A stretch of 64,000 nt of DNA from Candidatus Soleaferrea massiliensis AP7 (lineage in GTDB: Bacteria; Bacillota; Clostridia; Oscillospirales; Ruminococcaceae). This document shows, piece by piece, positions 42,847-52,321 of this stretch (position 1 is its first letter; every line of letters begins with the position of its first letter). The stretch is from the NCBI RefSeq assembly GCF_000820765.1, contig NZ_CCYH01000048.1, forward strand, positions 1-64,000. The letters run 5' to 3'. The position numbers and the translations under genes were made by a program. The notes beneath the pieces were generated by a model. It was not told the DNA's origin. It was given only the letters and a program-made list of their open reading frames with translations, and searched no databases.

Positions 42847-43725
42847 TCACTGGGGACGTTCCTCCTGCAGCAGGCGCAGCAGATACCGGCCGTAATCGGT
42901 CATCTCCAGCCGTTTTCCGGCCTCATACAGCTCTTTGTCGCCGATGAAGCCCCTGCGCCACGCGATTTCCTCGAGACACGCGATGTACAGCCCCAGCTTG
43001 GACTGCACCGCTTCCACAAAACAGCCCGCCTGCAGCATCGTCTGCGGCGTGCCGGTGTCCAGCCAGATCATGCCGCGGCCCATCTTGGCGACCTGCAGCC
43101 TGCCCTGCTGCCGATATGTCTCGTTGATGGCGGTGATCTCCAATTCGCCGCGCGGGGACGGCCGCACCTGTTTGGCGAGCTTGACGACATCGTTTTGATA
43201 AAAATACAGCCCCGGCACAGCATACCGGGAACGGGGCTTCTGCGGCTTCTCTTCCAGCGACCGGACCTCGCCGTTCAGGTCGATTTCAACTACGCCGAAG
43301 TGGGATGGGTCCGCAACCGGGCAGCCGAAGATGGTTGCTCCGCGGCATTCCCGGATCGCCTTCGCAAGCATCGAGGAAAGTCCCTGTCCGTAAAACAGGT
43401 TGTCCCCCAGCACCAGGCAGACGTCGTCCCCCCCGATGAAGCTTTCCCCGAGGATAAACGCATCCGCCAGCCCGCGCGGCGTTTCCTGCACCTGATATTC
43501 CATACGGATTCCCAGCCTGCTCCCATCGCCGAACAGCCGCTGGTACGACGGCAGGTCCTCGGGGGTTGAGATGATCAGGATCTCCCTGATCCCGGCCAGC
43601 AACAGAACGGACAAAGGATAGTAGATCAGCGGTTTGTCATAGATCGGCAGAAGCTGCTTGGAGACCGAGACGGTCAATGGATACAGCCTCGTTCCCCTTC
43701 CTCCTGCAAGTACAATTCCTTTCAT
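42847..43725 (-). CDS. rfbA: Glucose-1-phosphate thymidylyltransferase
   Basis: The 292-residue nucleotidyltransferase makes dTDP-glucose from dTTP and glucose-1-phosphate. It starts with the signature GGRGTRLYPLT and keeps SKQLLPIYDKP, LGDNLFYG and the EEKP segment. Length and motifs fit the RmlA short form. It supplies RfbB downstream in the same operon. Confidence 0.95.
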   Translation of the reverse strand: MKGIVLAGGRGTRLYPLTVSVSKQLLPIYDKPLIYYPLSVLLLAGIREILIISTPEDLPSYQRLFGDGSRLGIRMEYQVQETPRGLADAFILGESFIGGDDVCLVLGDNLFYGQGLSSMLAKAIRECRGATIFGCPVADPSHFGVVEIDLNGEVRSLEEKPQKPRSRYAVPGLYFYQNDVVKLAKQVRPSPRGELEITAINETYRQQGRLQVAKMGRGMIWLDTGTPQTMLQAGCFVEAVQSKLGLYIACLEEIAWRRGFIGDKELYEAGKRLEMTDYGRYLLRLLQEERPQ

Positions 43726-43771
43726 GCTTGGACATCCTTCCCGAATGATGTTGCGTCCTATACCTTGACTG

Positions 43772-44113
43772 TCAATAAAGACAAAAGATCACAAGCCCGA
43801 TCAGAATCAACGCGTTTCCGATCAGCTTTTTTCTGGTCGGCTTCTCCTTTAAGAAGACCGCCGACAGGATCAGAATCCAGATAAACCCAGTCGCCTGCAG
43901 CGCGGGCACAAACTTGAGCTCCATGTGCTTGAGCGCCAGCACGTTGATCAGGTTGGCAATCACAAAGACGCCATAGCTGGAGATGACCCGAACATTCAAA
44001 AACTTCTTTAAAAAGCTGCGCGGCTTTTTGTTGGCGGAGGTTTTGAGGATCAGGTTGGCGACAGCTGAAATGAACTCCGCGAAGAGGTAACCGATATAAC
44101 TAATGACGTTCAT
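43772..44113 (-). CDS. SMR/EamA-type small membrane protein, flippase half 2
   Basis: The 113-residue protein has four predicted membrane helices and the layout of the small multidrug resistance/EamA superfamily (LKTSANK, NVLALKHMELKFVPALQATGF, then a GNALILIGL helix). It starts 14 nt inside the upstream gene, so the two are translationally coupled. Together they recall the ArnE/ArnF heterodimer that flips undecaprenyl-phosphate-linked aminoarabinose. Here they could flip a lipid-linked sugar made by the GtrB-type transferase. Confidence 0.8.
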   Translation of the reverse strand: MNVISYIGYLFAEFISAVANLILKTSANKKPRSFLKKFLNVRVISSYGVFVIANLINVLALKHMELKFVPALQATGFIWILILSAVFLKEKPTRKKLIGNALILIGLVIFCLY

Positions 44114-44468
44114 ACTGCGACACCACCACTCCGGTCAAAATGACGACCGATCCTATAATCTGGCTCGGATGAATCTGTTCCCCGAAAAACACCACCGACC
44201 AGACCAGGATCAGCACAAAGGACAGCCCCTTGCGCAGATAGGCCGAGGACAGCGGCAGCCGTTCCAGCAGCAGCTGCCAGAGAATCGAGTAGATGCCGTA
44301 GATAGCCAGCTGTACGCCGTAGAAAAAGATAAATCCCCAAGACATGAACTCATATCGGGAAGCAAGCTTCGCCGCGACCGACACAAAGCTGGTCAGAAAC
44401 ACCGAGCCGTACAGCAGCACATATGCCCACAGATTCGATTTTTTCTGTTTGCTGATGGGATCTTCCAT
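44100..44468 (-). CDS. SMR/EamA-type small membrane protein, flippase half 1
   Basis: The 122-residue protein has four predicted helices (LLYGSVFLTSFVSVAAK, FIFFYGVQLAIYGIYSI, FVLILVWSVVFFGEQ, IIGSVVILTGVVVS). It overlaps the next gene by 14 nt. Paired with 43772-44113 it probably forms a heterodimeric flippase. The family also holds drug exporters, but the operon context favours a lipid-linked sugar. Confidence 0.8.
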   Translation of the reverse strand: MEDPISKQKKSNLWAYVLLYGSVFLTSFVSVAAKLASRYEFMSWGFIFFYGVQLAIYGIYSILWQLLLERLPLSSAYLRKGLSFVLILVWSVVFFGEQIHPSQIIGSVVILTGVVVSQYERH

Positions 44469-44700
44469 CCTTTCACTCCTTTAGCACAGGCCGTTTTGTC
44501 CCTGGACGGCCCGCACTGTATGATGCTTTCAAATATGTTCATATGGACTGCGAAACATCGTATGACACTGCAATCCATTTGTTTTCTGTTATGTTGATGT
44601 TTCCGTAACGGCCTGTTTTCTGTGGTGTTGATTGTTCCGAAACATCCTGATTCATGTGGTATTGATGGTTCCCGAAACATCGTTCCAAGTCCCTTATTGT

Positions 44701-45696
44701 TTAAACGGCATCCGGTCCTTCCCCTCGATCTTCCAGGCAATCCTTCATATCCTGCAGCGCGGATTCCAGATCATAGGAAGCTGAGAAGCCCAGTTCCCGG
44801 CATGCTTTGGATATATCCAGCTCTACGATCAGTTCATCGTCCGGCCGGTCTGACAGATACATGATCTTCGAATCGCTGTGCGCCACGGCCTTGGCCGCTT
44901 GAGCAAGCTCCCGACAGGAAACCGACCGCGCCGCGCCGATGTTGTAGACGCCGCTGTGTTCCGTCTTCTGATAAGCTGTCATAACCGCGCGCACGGCATC
45001 CTTTACATAGATGTAATTCCGCTTTCCCGCACCGGTTCCATAGAGCGTGAGCGGCTCCCCATCCATTGCGCGGCGCAGGAATACGCCGGGTGCGGATGAA
45101 AGCAGGTCGCCTGCGCCGAAAACCTGCGCCAACCGCAGGCTTTTGACCGCCATGTCATAGTGGTCGCGGTAGTATGCGCCCGTCTGTTCCATTTGGAGCT
45201 TGGACAGCCCATAGAAGTTCAGCGGATGACACGCCCTGTTTTCCCGAAACGGCCGCTCGTCGCGCATGCTGTAGACGCAGCGCGAGGACAGCAACACAAC
45301 ATTCCGGATATGTTTCTTCCGGCAGGCTTCCAGCAGATTTTCCGTGACTGCATGGTTTTCACGGTAAACTTCCGGTGTCTGTTCTGTCTGAGAGTCGACC
45401 TTCCTGGCCGCGAGATGGATCACGCCTTCACAGCTGTCCAGCGCCTGCATCAGGCTTTCGACGGTATAGTCGGTCTGTCTCCAGCACACATGGGGATGCC
45501 CATGCATCCGGCACAGCTTTTCCAAGGTCCGGTATGCCGACTGTTCCTTTTCCGGCGCAGCTTCATCCGCCGCAAACCCGGGATATCCTTCCGGCGGCAA
45601 TGGTTTCCGTGTCAGGCAGACAAAGGCTTCCTCTCCGCCGTACTGCTCCAGCAGGCTTTGACCCAGAAAACCGGATGCCCCGGTCAACGCAATCAT
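44701..45696 (-). CDS. NAD-dependent epimerase/dehydratase (extended SDR)
   Basis: The 331-residue protein has the nucleotide motif TGASGFLGQSL, a Ser/Tyr/Lys active site with LLSSRCVYS and YGLSK, and the C-terminal substrate region of sugar-nucleotide SDRs. The exact reaction is unknown; it may epimerise or reduce a dTDP- or UDP-sugar. The ATG at 45696 overlaps the stop of the ATP-grasp gene (ATGA) and has CAGGAG upstream, so the longer reading to 45738 is rejected. Confidence 0.85.
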   Translation of the reverse strand: MIALTGASGFLGQSLLEQYGGEEAFVCLTRKPLPPEGYPGFAADEAAPEKEQSAYRTLEKLCRMHGHPHVCWRQTDYTVESLMQALDSCEGVIHLAARKVDSQTEQTPEVYRENHAVTENLLEACRKKHIRNVVLLSSRCVYSMRDERPFRENRACHPLNFYGLSKLQMEQTGAYYRDHYDMAVKSLRLAQVFGAGDLLSSAPGVFLRRAMDGEPLTLYGTGAGKRNYIYVKDAVRAVMTAYQKTEHSGVYNIGAARSVSCRELAQAAKAVAHSDSKIMYLSDRPDDELIVELDISKACRELGFSASYDLESALQDMKDCLEDRGEGPDAV

Positions 45697-46823
45697 TCGT
45701 TTTCTCCTGGATGCACCGGTTCTATCACATAGCCGCATTTCTCCATAAAGCCGTTCAGCGGCCGCACCGTATCCCCGGTTTCATAATACCATTCGAGGTA
45801 TTCGGCACCGCTTACGTCATAACGCGCGCGGTCAAACACACGCCCCGGCTGTTCACACAGAAAACGCAGCCGGTATGCGTCAAAGGCAGGACGCGGCTGA
45901 AACGACGAACATGCTCCATCCAACAGATGCAGGAAGGAGGTCTCCAGCAGGTCCACGCCGCAGCAATGCCGGATCAATCGCCACAGATGGCAGCCGTCCA
46001 GCCGCGGCGTCACCTCAATCAAATAGGGCTGTTCCCGTACCCGGTCGAGCTTGATCTGAAGGTAGGCCGGCCCGTCGTTGATCTTCAGCTTTGCGCAGAC
46101 CCGCTCCGCCAGATCCCGCACCCTCTGTTCACCTGCTTTTGACAGCCCGTGCGGCAGCAGGTGCTCCTTGATAATCCCGCCCGGATATTCCCCAAATACG
46201 CCGCGCGCGGAGATCAGAAGAAAAACGGTTCTGCCATCCTGCCGGTAGACGTTGACCGAAACCTCCGGTCCGTCGACGAGCTGTTCCAGAATCACCGTTC
46301 CCGACGCGGAAAAGCTCCGCGATCGCGCAAACTGCGCTTCGATCTCCTCGCGGCTGCGCACCGTACAGACACCGCGCTGTCCCTGGGAATCCACCGGCTT
46401 CATGATGCCGGGGAACGCATCGAAGAACAGCGCGTCGTCCAGGCTTCGGGCCTTCTTATATGGGAGGTTCCCTTCAAAATCCGGCCCCAGAAAGCGGCGG
46501 AACTTCTCCTTGTTCTGGCAGATGCGCGCCGTTTCCGAGGAAATAAAGCGCGGAAGGCTCAAACGCTCACTGACCGCGGCGGCGGTCGGCATCGCAAGAT
46601 CGGAGCCGACCGAATAGACCGCGTCCGCACCGATGGCGGACGCATAGGCCGAAACGTTTTCCACATCCCTGATGTCGATCCGCCGAAAGCCGTCGAGCAG
46701 CGGGATGCCGCGGTCGGCGTCGGTATAGCTGCATCCGTATACCGTAAAGCCATGCTGCTTACAGAATCGGATCGCGTCGATCTGCGCGTTTCCCGCGCCA
46801 AGTATCAATATCCGCTTGATCAT
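45693..46823 (-). CDS. ATP-grasp ligase-type protein
   Basis: The 376-residue protein has an N-terminal Rossmann-like preATP domain (LILGAGNAQIDAIRFCKQHG) and a central ATP-grasp domain. The latter has FPGIMKPVDSQGQRGV, VILEQLVDGPEVSVNV and, as Mg ligands, LIEVTPRLDG. ATP-grasp enzymes join a carboxylate to an amine or thiol. In this operon the natural amine would be the 4-amino group of Fuc4N, so acylation of the sugar with an amino acid is an attractive inference. No WecD-type acetyltransferase is present to do the usual modification. The ATG at 46823 follows GGGAGGAAAAG. It overlaps the previous gene by 65 nt. Confidence 0.82.
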   Translation of the reverse strand: MIKRILILGAGNAQIDAIRFCKQHGFTVYGCSYTDADRGIPLLDGFRRIDIRDVENVSAYASAIGADAVYSVGSDLAMPTAAAVSERLSLPRFISSETARICQNKEKFRRFLGPDFEGNLPYKKARSLDDALFFDAFPGIMKPVDSQGQRGVCTVRSREEIEAQFARSRSFSASGTVILEQLVDGPEVSVNVYRQDGRTVFLLISARGVFGEYPGGIIKEHLLPHGLSKAGEQRVRDLAERVCAKLKINDGPAYLQIKLDRVREQPYLIEVTPRLDGCHLWRLIRHCCGVDLLETSFLHLLDGACSSFQPRPAFDAYRLRFLCEQPGRVFDRARYDVSGAEYLEWYYETGDTVRPLNGFMEKCGYVIEPVHPGENE

Positions 46824-47757
46824 CTTTTCCTCCCTTTCCCGCAAGGTTGCAGGTTTCCCGCACGACATACTGCGGGCTTTGGTTCACCGACAGGAACATC
46901 CTGCCGACATATTCGCCGATAAGCCCCAGAAAGATGAGCAGGACTCCGCTTAAAAAGAACATGCCCGCCAACACAGGCGCCACGGAACCGACAGGGTTTC
47001 CAAGCAAAGCCAGCACCATCAGCACGATGCCCCAAATCCCGCCAAGCGCCAGGAACAGCGTACCGAGCATCGCCGACAGCCGCAGCGGAACGACCGAAAA
47101 GCTCGTGCAGCTTGACCAGAGCTTGACAAGCTTGCCGAAGGTATAGTTCGATCGGCCGGCCGCGCGCTCAAAATGCTCGATCGGGACATTCGCGATGTTC
47201 GATGTCGTCCGCAGAAACAGCCCCTGCAGGTTCGTATACGGATATTCGTACCGGATCACCTCGTCGCGCACAAACCGACGGCAGACCCAGAAGCTTGAAA
47301 TGAGAAGCTCCTTTGGTTTCCCGATCAGCCTGCGCACTGTGTAATGGTTGAACCGGCTGCCGATGCGCTGCATCGGCGTGTGCTTTTTGTCCGTATAGCA
47401 GCCGTAGACCACATCATAGCCCTCGCCGAGCTTGGCGAACAGCTTGGGAAGCTGGGACGGATGGGTCTGCAGGTCGTCGTCCATCCCGACAAAGATGTCT
47501 CCCGACGCGTAGCGCAGCCCGGCCATCAACGCGTTGTGCTGCCCGAAATTACGCGACAGGTCAACGACCCGCACAAAATCGTAGCGGCGCGCAAGCTGCT
47601 TCAGTATCAGGATTGTTCCATCCTGCGAGCCGTCGTTCACCAATATGAATTCATACTGGCAGTTCACAAACGTGTCCATCTGCCGGCAGGTCTGTGTAAC
47701 CACCTTCTCGATCGTGTCCTGTGAATTGTAACACGGGATCACAAATGAAACCAACAT
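46759..47757 (-). CDS. GtrB/DPM1-type polyprenyl-phosphate glycosyltransferase
   Basis: The 332-residue family 2 glycosyltransferase starts SFVIPCYNSQDTI, has the metal-binding DDD in GMDDDLQTHP and the SRNFGQHNA segment. It ends with two membrane helices (about 235-255 and 270-290), as in bactoprenol glucosyltransferases. It probably moves a sugar from a nucleotide donor to undecaprenyl phosphate on the inner face. The start at 47757 is chosen for AGAGGAT upstream. Its 3' end overlaps the ATP-grasp start by about 65 nt, indicating tight coupling. Confidence 0.88.
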   Translation of the reverse strand: MLVSFVIPCYNSQDTIEKVVTQTCRQMDTFVNCQYEFILVNDGSQDGTILILKQLARRYDFVRVVDLSRNFGQHNALMAGLRYASGDIFVGMDDDLQTHPSQLPKLFAKLGEGYDVVYGCYTDKKHTPMQRIGSRFNHYTVRRLIGKPKELLISSFWVCRRFVRDEVIRYEYPYTNLQGLFLRTTSNIANVPIEHFERAAGRSNYTFGKLVKLWSSCTSFSVVPLRLSAMLGTLFLALGGIWGIVLMVLALLGNPVGSVAPVLAGMFFLSGVLLIFLGLIGEYVGRMFLSVNQSPQYVVRETCNLAGKGGKDDQADIDTWRGKRADRRDPIL

Positions 47758-48161
47758 ACCAATCCTCTTCTTCCTCATCAGCTTTCGGCCTTCCCCAAGC
47801 CGGATATCTCCCATTCTTCTGTTAAACCGCCGCCAAAATCATAGACAGCTCCCTGTAAAAACGCGCACATTGCATCCACTCGTCCGAACGCACCTCCGGG
47901 CCGTCCGGCCGAATCGTCTGTCTGGGATATCCTGGCCGCTTGAGCAGGACAGGTTAAACCGTTCATCTGACGCGCACGTTCGGGTCCTTAGCCAAACTGT
48001 CTGACCGGGATATCCGAAATGCCCGGACAGCTTGGCCGGAATGAGTCATAGCCGCATGTCCGATGCGCACATTCAGCGCGCCCCGCCGAATCGTCTGTCG
48101 AAACGCGCACCGAGCCGTCTGTCCGGGATGTGCGGGCCGCCTATTCAGATATCCCGGCTGT
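47758..48161. other. Intergenic region with imperfect GC-rich repeats
   Basis: About 400 bp inside the operon without a gene. Variants of CCGTCTGTCCGGGATATCC recur near 47920, 47995, 48090, 48112 and 48150. They are too irregular to define a unit, and no terminator is clear. Confidence 0.4.
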
Positions 48162-49991
48162 TTAAGATGCCGGCGTATCCTCCATCGGCTTGATGACCTG
48201 CGCCACCTTATAGACAAACAGCTGCTTGTCATAGATGTCGTCCACCTTGACCAGCGTCAGCTCCTCGCCGTACTTCTCGCGCATATAGTCGCGCAGCGCC
48301 GTCGGATACTTGGTATCGATATAATAGACATTGCGGTGGTTGATCAGTCCCTCCGTCAATCCCTGGATGCCGTAACGATCCAGCTTCTCATAGTACATCG
48401 GGGATTTGACCGACCAGCCGCCGATCGCGCTGGAGTTTTTAAACACCGTCTCGTCATCCGAAAAGACGTAGCCGATCGCGCCGCCGAATTTTGACACGCT
48501 GTAAAAATAGAAATTCTCCGGATGCGCCTGGCAGTACGCGTTCATCGTAAAGACCGCTTCGCTGTTTTTGATCTTGTTTTCCGCGATGGTCTCGAGCGTA
48601 TAGTAATTGGCCACCACCAGCATCACGGCCGTGACAGCAGCCGTCACGCGCATGGCGATGCCGGCAAGCGCGCGCGTATTCTTCTTTCCCTCTGCCGCTT
48701 CTCCCGCGATATTGGGCAGCTTGTCGGGAATGTAGCGCAGAAACAGCGATACAAACAGATTGAGCAGCAGCATGCCGAACAGCAGCACCATCGACTCGAT
48801 CAGACGCAGCACCATCCTGCCGCCGAAGATGAGCCATGCGATCTCCAGAAACACCGCCGCAATTGCCGCCGTTCCCAGCGCAAAGATGCTGCGCTCGCCC
48901 TTCACAAAGGCGAACGCCAGCGTCGCCAGCGAAAAAATCAGCAGGATGATGGACGGCACCGGCAGATAGCTTTTGAAGAACCAGCCCGGCGTTTCAAGCA
49001 GCGCATCGGCGATGCGGCTTCCAAACGGCTCCTTCTGCACCATCTCATCCTGATAATCGCTGATCATCCGGAAGGTGTCGGCATTGATGACCGGGTCGAC
49101 GTCAAAATACCCGCCGATCATCATGCGGTACTGGTACTCGTCCACGGCCAGCGCGTCATACAGGCCCCTGTTCTCCTCATAATCCGGGAAGCCGTAGTAA
49201 TCCTGCACATCGCTGCGCGCCTGGTTGAACTCCGCATAGACGCGGTAGTCGTCCGAATTGGTCATGGCAAGGTCGATGCCGAGCGTGCCCGCGTAGACGA
49301 ATGCCGCCACCCACACAAAGGCCAGCACCCGCTTGAAGAGCCGGCGCTTCAGCAGAAACCGCACCACAAGAATCAGCACGGTCACCGGCAGGATCATCAG
49401 GTAGACCTTCTGCCGCACACAGACAGCCAGAAAGCTCAGGAACCCGAACAGCACCAGGTTCGGCACGACATGGGAGAGCGGGCGTTCGGTGTCGAGCGTC
49501 AGCGGGATCAGCGCCGCCGCTGCCGAAAGCGCCGCCGCCGTTGTGGTGAACTGCGGCGACTTGACGCAGCTGAGAAAGACCGTACAGAAGAAGAACAGGT
49601 ATAGCATAAGCACAAGGGTGTAGTGCCGCCAGGTCCGGCACCGCTCAAGCAGCTTGTAGAGCAGCACGGTCAGCGACAGGCCGACGCAGAACAGCAGGAA
49701 CACGCCATACCAGGAGACTGCCGGGAACCAGGTATACAGGCCCGAAAGCAGCCATCCGACCGGAATCTGCATAAAGACCAGATACGGGGAAGGCGCGCCG
49801 GAATAGGAGCCGGAAGCAAAGCTTCTGATGGCCGTATCGTCATTGGTGGCAAGGTAGGTGTCCCCTGCCAGATATACCGCCGCGATCAGCGCAAAATTGA
49901 TGAGCACCGACAGCACGCACAGCCACACCCGCCGGCGTTTTTCATACGCGCGGTGCATCTCCATAAACGTCTTCTCCCAGTTATGCTGCAT
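48162..49991 (-). CDS. GT-C-like integral membrane glycosyltransferase, copy 1
   Basis: The 609-residue protein has about 11 predicted membrane helices, a first external loop with an acidic pair (YLATNDDTAIRSFASGSYSG), and a soluble C-terminal part. This is the layout of GT-C enzymes that use lipid-linked sugars. It is clearly related to the protein at 50177 (same NDD loop, PYLVFM..PVG, LLSGLYT, SWYG). The ATG at 49991 follows AAAAGGAGG. It probably transfers the flipped sugar to a wall polymer outside the membrane. The acceptor is unknown. Confidence 0.8.
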   Translation of the reverse strand: MQHNWEKTFMEMHRAYEKRRRVWLCVLSVLINFALIAAVYLAGDTYLATNDDTAIRSFASGSYSGAPSPYLVFMQIPVGWLLSGLYTWFPAVSWYGVFLLFCVGLSLTVLLYKLLERCRTWRHYTLVLMLYLFFFCTVFLSCVKSPQFTTTAAALSAAAALIPLTLDTERPLSHVVPNLVLFGFLSFLAVCVRQKVYLMILPVTVLILVVRFLLKRRLFKRVLAFVWVAAFVYAGTLGIDLAMTNSDDYRVYAEFNQARSDVQDYYGFPDYEENRGLYDALAVDEYQYRMMIGGYFDVDPVINADTFRMISDYQDEMVQKEPFGSRIADALLETPGWFFKSYLPVPSIILLIFSLATLAFAFVKGERSIFALGTAAIAAVFLEIAWLIFGGRMVLRLIESMVLLFGMLLLNLFVSLFLRYIPDKLPNIAGEAAEGKKNTRALAGIAMRVTAAVTAVMLVVANYYTLETIAENKIKNSEAVFTMNAYCQAHPENFYFYSVSKFGGAIGYVFSDDETVFKNSSAIGGWSVKSPMYYEKLDRYGIQGLTEGLINHRNVYYIDTKYPTALRDYMREKYGEELTLVKVDDIYDKQLFVYKVAQVIKPMEDTPAS

Positions 49992-50176
49992 CCGACCGCC
50001 TCCTTTTCTCTTTATCAGGTCATGCTTTTCCTGTCCGATGCTTCCGGGGCATCCTGTCCGGCATGACCCGTCCAAATCTTTTCTAATATCAATTTCTATT
50101 GATATGAATCGTCAAATTTATTCCAATTCCATAGCAGTACAGTGCTTGTACCATCTGACGGAACAGTCATTGTCCG

Positions 50177-51994
50177 TCATACCTGCGTTTGATAGACCTT
50201 GTAGACCATGACTTTTCCGCCGGCTATGGAGCCGGCCTTCAGCAGTTCATGGCCCTCGTACCGCTGGCTGATGTACTTGATCAGGACGGTCGGCCGGGTG
50301 GTTGCCAAATAATAGACATTGCCGTTCTCGACCAGCCCCTGCGTCATCGTTTCAAAGCCCCGCGCACGGATCTTCTGTCGATACTGCGGCGAGCGCAGCA
50401 GCCAGGAGCCCGCCGATTCCATATTCTTATAGCGCGTCTCATCGTCGTCGAACACCGGTTCTGTCAGGGTGATGAAGTCGTCCGCATCGAGGTAGTAGAA
50501 ATTGTCCGGATTTTTGCGGCAGAACGCGCGGGTTTCCAGCAAGAGCTCCCCGCGGCTTTGATAGCTCGCCGCCGACTTCTGATAGGCCTGATACGCCCCC
50601 GCCGTCAGCGTAAGGAGCAGCGCCGCCGAGCAGATACCCGCCGTCAGGATGCTGCACACCCGCGTCAGCCGGCTTCGCTTCATGGTCGCAAACCCTTCCG
50701 CCTGCGTCTTTGCGGCCGACACAAGCGCGCGAAGACGCCCCAGGGAAGCCGGCAGCATGCACAGGGTCATCGACGCCAGCACAACCAGCATCGATTCCGG
50801 GATGCGTGAAACCATCCGCCCCTGAAACAGCAGGAAACAGACCTCAAAAAGCAGCAGCAGGACGCCCCCGCAGATCAGGATGATGGGTTCGTGCCTGCGC
50901 CCGGCGAGCGCCGCGAGCAGCAGCGCAAATAGCAGCGTCAGCAGCAGCATGGACTGCGGCAGCAGGATGTTGGAATTGACAAAGCTTTCAAAGGTATCCG
51001 ACACCGCATTGCACACCCGCCGGATGAACGGGGTTTCCCGCTCGATCTCGCGCATATAGTCCGCCAGCTGTGTGAGCGTCTCGGTTGTGACGCGCTCATC
51101 CAGCTCATAGTACCGGGAGCGGATGCTCTGGGCAAGCGTCTTGTCCAGGCCGATCGATTCATAGAATTCCTCATGGCCGGTCCAGATTGGGATGTCATAA
51201 TAATCGTACACCTGCGAACGCGCGGTGTTGAATTCCTGATACGCACGGGATTCGTCGGTCTGAACCGCCTGCTCCAGCCACATCACGCCGCCGTAAACCA
51301 GCACGAGCGACAGCGTAAGGCTGAGCGTGCGCTTCCAGAGCCTGCCGCAGCCGAGCTGCCGCACAAACAGGATCAATAGCAGCAGCGGCACAAACATCAA
51401 AAAGGTCTTCTCCCTCACGCAGACGCTTCCGAAGCACAGAAGCGCGAACAGCAGCAGCTCCGCTGCAAACCATCCGGGCCGCTTCGGCGTCCTCGGCATG
51501 GTGAGCAGCAGCGCCGCGGCCCCCGCTGCCAGGAAAGCGGCGCTGGTGGTAAACTGCGGCGCGGCGATGTGCCGCTGAATGATCACCCAGAACGCCAGCA
51601 GGTAGACGAGATAGACCACACCGAGCTGCTTTACACTCGCGCACTGCCGGCTGGCCCGGTACAGCGTCACGATACAGGGCAGCAGGATGCAGGCATAGAG
51701 GAACAGCCCATACCAGGAGACCGAGGGAAAATATGTATAAAGGCCCGACAGCAGCAGGCCGACCGGATATTTCATGAAAACCAGATACGGCGTCGGCTCC
51801 CCAAGATAGGCGCCGGATGCCAGATCCCGCATGCGGTAGTCGTCATTCTGCGCGAAGTGGCAGGTACGGGTCCCGCAGACATACAAAAAGCCGAGCAGGT
51901 TGACCAGCACAGCCAGCAGGAACAGCAGCAGCGCCTGATGCCGGTGATAAAACGCGCCGATCCGCCGTGAGAAATGTCCGTCTGTCGCTGTCAT
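50177..51994 (-). CDS. GT-C-like integral membrane glycosyltransferase, copy 2
   Basis: The 605-residue paralogue of 48162-49991 has the same helix pattern and external-loop motif HFAQNDDYRMRDLASGAYLG, followed by TPYLVFMKYPVG. The C-terminal domain contains DNFYYLDADDF, matching ENFYFYSVSKF in the other copy. AAGGAGGG precedes the ATG at 51994. Two diverged copies suggest two linkage or sugar specificities in the same surface glycan. Confidence 0.8.
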   Translation of the reverse strand: MTATDGHFSRRIGAFYHRHQALLLFLLAVLVNLLGFLYVCGTRTCHFAQNDDYRMRDLASGAYLGEPTPYLVFMKYPVGLLLSGLYTYFPSVSWYGLFLYACILLPCIVTLYRASRQCASVKQLGVVYLVYLLAFWVIIQRHIAAPQFTTSAAFLAAGAAALLLTMPRTPKRPGWFAAELLLFALLCFGSVCVREKTFLMFVPLLLLILFVRQLGCGRLWKRTLSLTLSLVLVYGGVMWLEQAVQTDESRAYQEFNTARSQVYDYYDIPIWTGHEEFYESIGLDKTLAQSIRSRYYELDERVTTETLTQLADYMREIERETPFIRRVCNAVSDTFESFVNSNILLPQSMLLLTLLFALLLAALAGRRHEPIILICGGVLLLLFEVCFLLFQGRMVSRIPESMLVVLASMTLCMLPASLGRLRALVSAAKTQAEGFATMKRSRLTRVCSILTAGICSAALLLTLTAGAYQAYQKSAASYQSRGELLLETRAFCRKNPDNFYYLDADDFITLTEPVFDDDETRYKNMESAGSWLLRSPQYRQKIRARGFETMTQGLVENGNVYYLATTRPTVLIKYISQRYEGHELLKAGSIAGGKVMVYKVYQTQV

Positions 51995-52321
51995 GTCCGC
52001 ATCCCTCCTTTTTGTTCCGACCGTATGTATGGCCATGAGAATGTAAAGGCTCCGATACTGTTTCAGGAAATCCGTTTGTATCTGCCCGGTCCCGCATTTT
52101 CCAGCAGGGCTTGGCCTCCCCAACCCCATTCAAGCGCGCGTCGCCCGCATATCTTCTTTGTTTGAAAGCCATCCGTCATCCAGCTGGACTTGTCCTGATT
52201 CTTTACGGACAGCATCCTGTCTTCCATGGACAAAGGCCACCGCCGCTTTGAGATCAATCATAACGTTTTGACAGCATATCGGTACGATATGGAATCCTGC
52301 TGACCGAAGCAAACGCTGTTC
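51995..52321. other. Intergenic region within the glycan operon
   Basis: About 330 bp between wecE and the first GT-C-like gene. No gene, terminator or promoter is convincing. Confidence 0.3.
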